Shown here: positions 4,970-5,407 of the stretch, one piece after another | Numbering within the stretch: the first letter of the stretch is position 1 | How the letters are laid out: each line of letters opens with the position of its first letter | Assembly: GCA_030604545.1 (NCBI GenBank) | Contig: JAUVVS010000170.1 | Coordinates: 1 to 5,407, forward strand | Source: Deltaproteobacteria bacterium | GTDB lineage: Bacteria; Desulfobacterota; Desulfobacteria; Desulfobacterales; JAUVVS01 | Length of the DNA stretch: 5,407 nt | Direction of reading: 5' to 3' | The notes under the pieces: model-generated | Databases searched by the model: none | Told to the model about the DNA's origin: nothing | The model's input: the letters and a program-made list of their open reading frames with translations, nothing else | Position numbers and translations under genes: made by a program

Positions 4970-4997
4970 CGTTCACGGTTCAAGGTTCAGAGGTTCA
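4970..4997. repeat. GGTTCA heptanucleotide tandem array between convergent genes
   Basis: Four units CGTTCA, GGTTCA, GGTTCA and GGTTCA have their GTTCA cores starting at 4971, 4978, 4985 and 4993, a spacing of 7, 7 and 8. The array fills the entire 26-bp gap after the UroD-like stop and supplies the stop codon of the minus-strand gene (TCA at 4995-4997). A small hairpin AACCG-ttca-CGGTT (4967-4980) overlaps the UroD-like stop. No strong intrinsic terminator is visible for either gene. Confidence 0.6.
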
Positions 4998-5407
4998 TTT
5001 TTCCAGAACATCAACTATTTTGATTTCGCTAAAAAGCCAATCCTCTTCAATTTTGATCAAGACGCATTCTAATTCATGGATTTCATTAACATATTCACCG
5101 GTTGTTAATTTTCCGGACAATTTTGCGGTTAGAACAGCGTTTGCAGACTCCTTTTCGGGTATATTTATCTCAATATCATAAAATCGTAAGGATAATTCAA
5201 AATATTGCGATAGAACCATAAGCGCAATGCTTGATATATCCTGTGGTTTATAATTTCTTGAAACCGAGTAGGCAGGCGCCTTTACATTGCAGTTTTCAGC
5301 AAATAATGTCTTTATATTATTGACCCTGTTTGCCGTTATGAGTTTATTTTCGACGGAATCCTTCGATCCCCATTTGGAAAGCAAATCAAACCGCTTTTTA
5401 ACTTTAC
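4995..5407 (-). CDS. Hypothetical protein, possibly NTF2/SnoaL-like, C-terminal 136 residues (cut by right window edge)
   Basis: The frame is open from the right edge to the TGA at 4997-4995, giving 136 visible residues from KVKKRFDLLSKWGSK to IKIVDVLEK. A TTG at 5384 could serve as a start, but the residues before it continue in frame and look coding, so the true N-terminus is probably beyond the window. An N-terminal export or membrane segment there is possible. The pattern is a helical N-terminal half (LITANRVNNIKTLFAE), then alternating strands and a closing ELECVLIKIEEDWLFSEIKIVDVL with a conserved-looking Trp. This fits a cone-shaped NTF2/SnoaL-like fold, but that is a weak fold inference and I assign no function. 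It converges on the UroD-like gene. Confidence 0.75.
   Translation of the reverse strand, partial: KVKKRFDLLSKWGSKDSVENKLITANRVNNIKTLFAENCNVKAPAYSVSRNYKPQDISSIALMVLSQYFELSLRFYDIEINIPEKESANAVLTAKLSGKLTTGEYVNEIHELECVLIKIEEDWLFSEIKIVDVLEK

Overview
The window most likely comes from a strictly anaerobic, aromatic-degrading member of the Desulfobacterota, probably a Desulfobacterales-type sulfate reducer. The reasons are two adjacent genes of the lower benzoyl-CoA pathway in the form used by obligate anaerobes, moderately low GC with very AT-rich spacers, and several proteins of kinds I associate with that group: a deviant adenine deaminase-like amidohydrolase, a membrane stub resembling a kinase input module, and a UroD-family protein with an HSDG motif. 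The taxonomic assignment is inference; there is no marker gene here.

Layout. Positions 1-447 (minus) hold the first 149 codons of an adenine deaminase-like amidohydrolase that runs off the left edge. Positions 448-662 are a repeat-rich spacer containing two hairpins with 8-nt loops, a six-unit heptanucleotide array and a strong intrinsic terminator. Positions 663-3046 (minus) carry had (6-hydroxycyclohex-1-ene-1-carbonyl-CoA dehydrogenase, bamQ type) followed by oah (6-oxocyclohex-1-ene-1-carbonyl-CoA hydrolase, bamA), separated by 140 bp. Positions 3047-3463 are a divergent, AT-rich control region with a candidate had promoter overlapping a 14-bp perfect palindrome, and a candidate promoter facing the other way. 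Positions 3464-3781 (plus) encode a small two-helix membrane protein ending in a coiled coil. Positions 3946-4968 (plus) encode a UroD/MtaA-superfamily protein. After a 26-bp convergent gap built of GGTTCA repeats, 4995-5407 (minus) is the 3' part of a possibly NTF2-like gene that runs off the right edge.

How the genes work together. Had oxidises 6-hydroxycyclohex-1-ene-1-carbonyl-CoA to the 6-oxo compound with NAD+. Oah then adds two waters and opens the ring to 3-hydroxypimelyl-CoA, so the gene pair encodes two consecutive steps. The dienoyl-CoA hydratase that supplies Had's substrate is not in the window. The amidohydrolase, membrane stub, UroD-like protein and NTF2-like protein have no evident link to ring cleavage.

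I see no defence system, CRISPR array, intact mobile element or RNA gene. The least expected structure is in the spacers: two unrelated heptanucleotide tandem arrays, mutually exclusive hairpins upstream of the amidohydrolase, and a palindrome over the presumed had transcription start.
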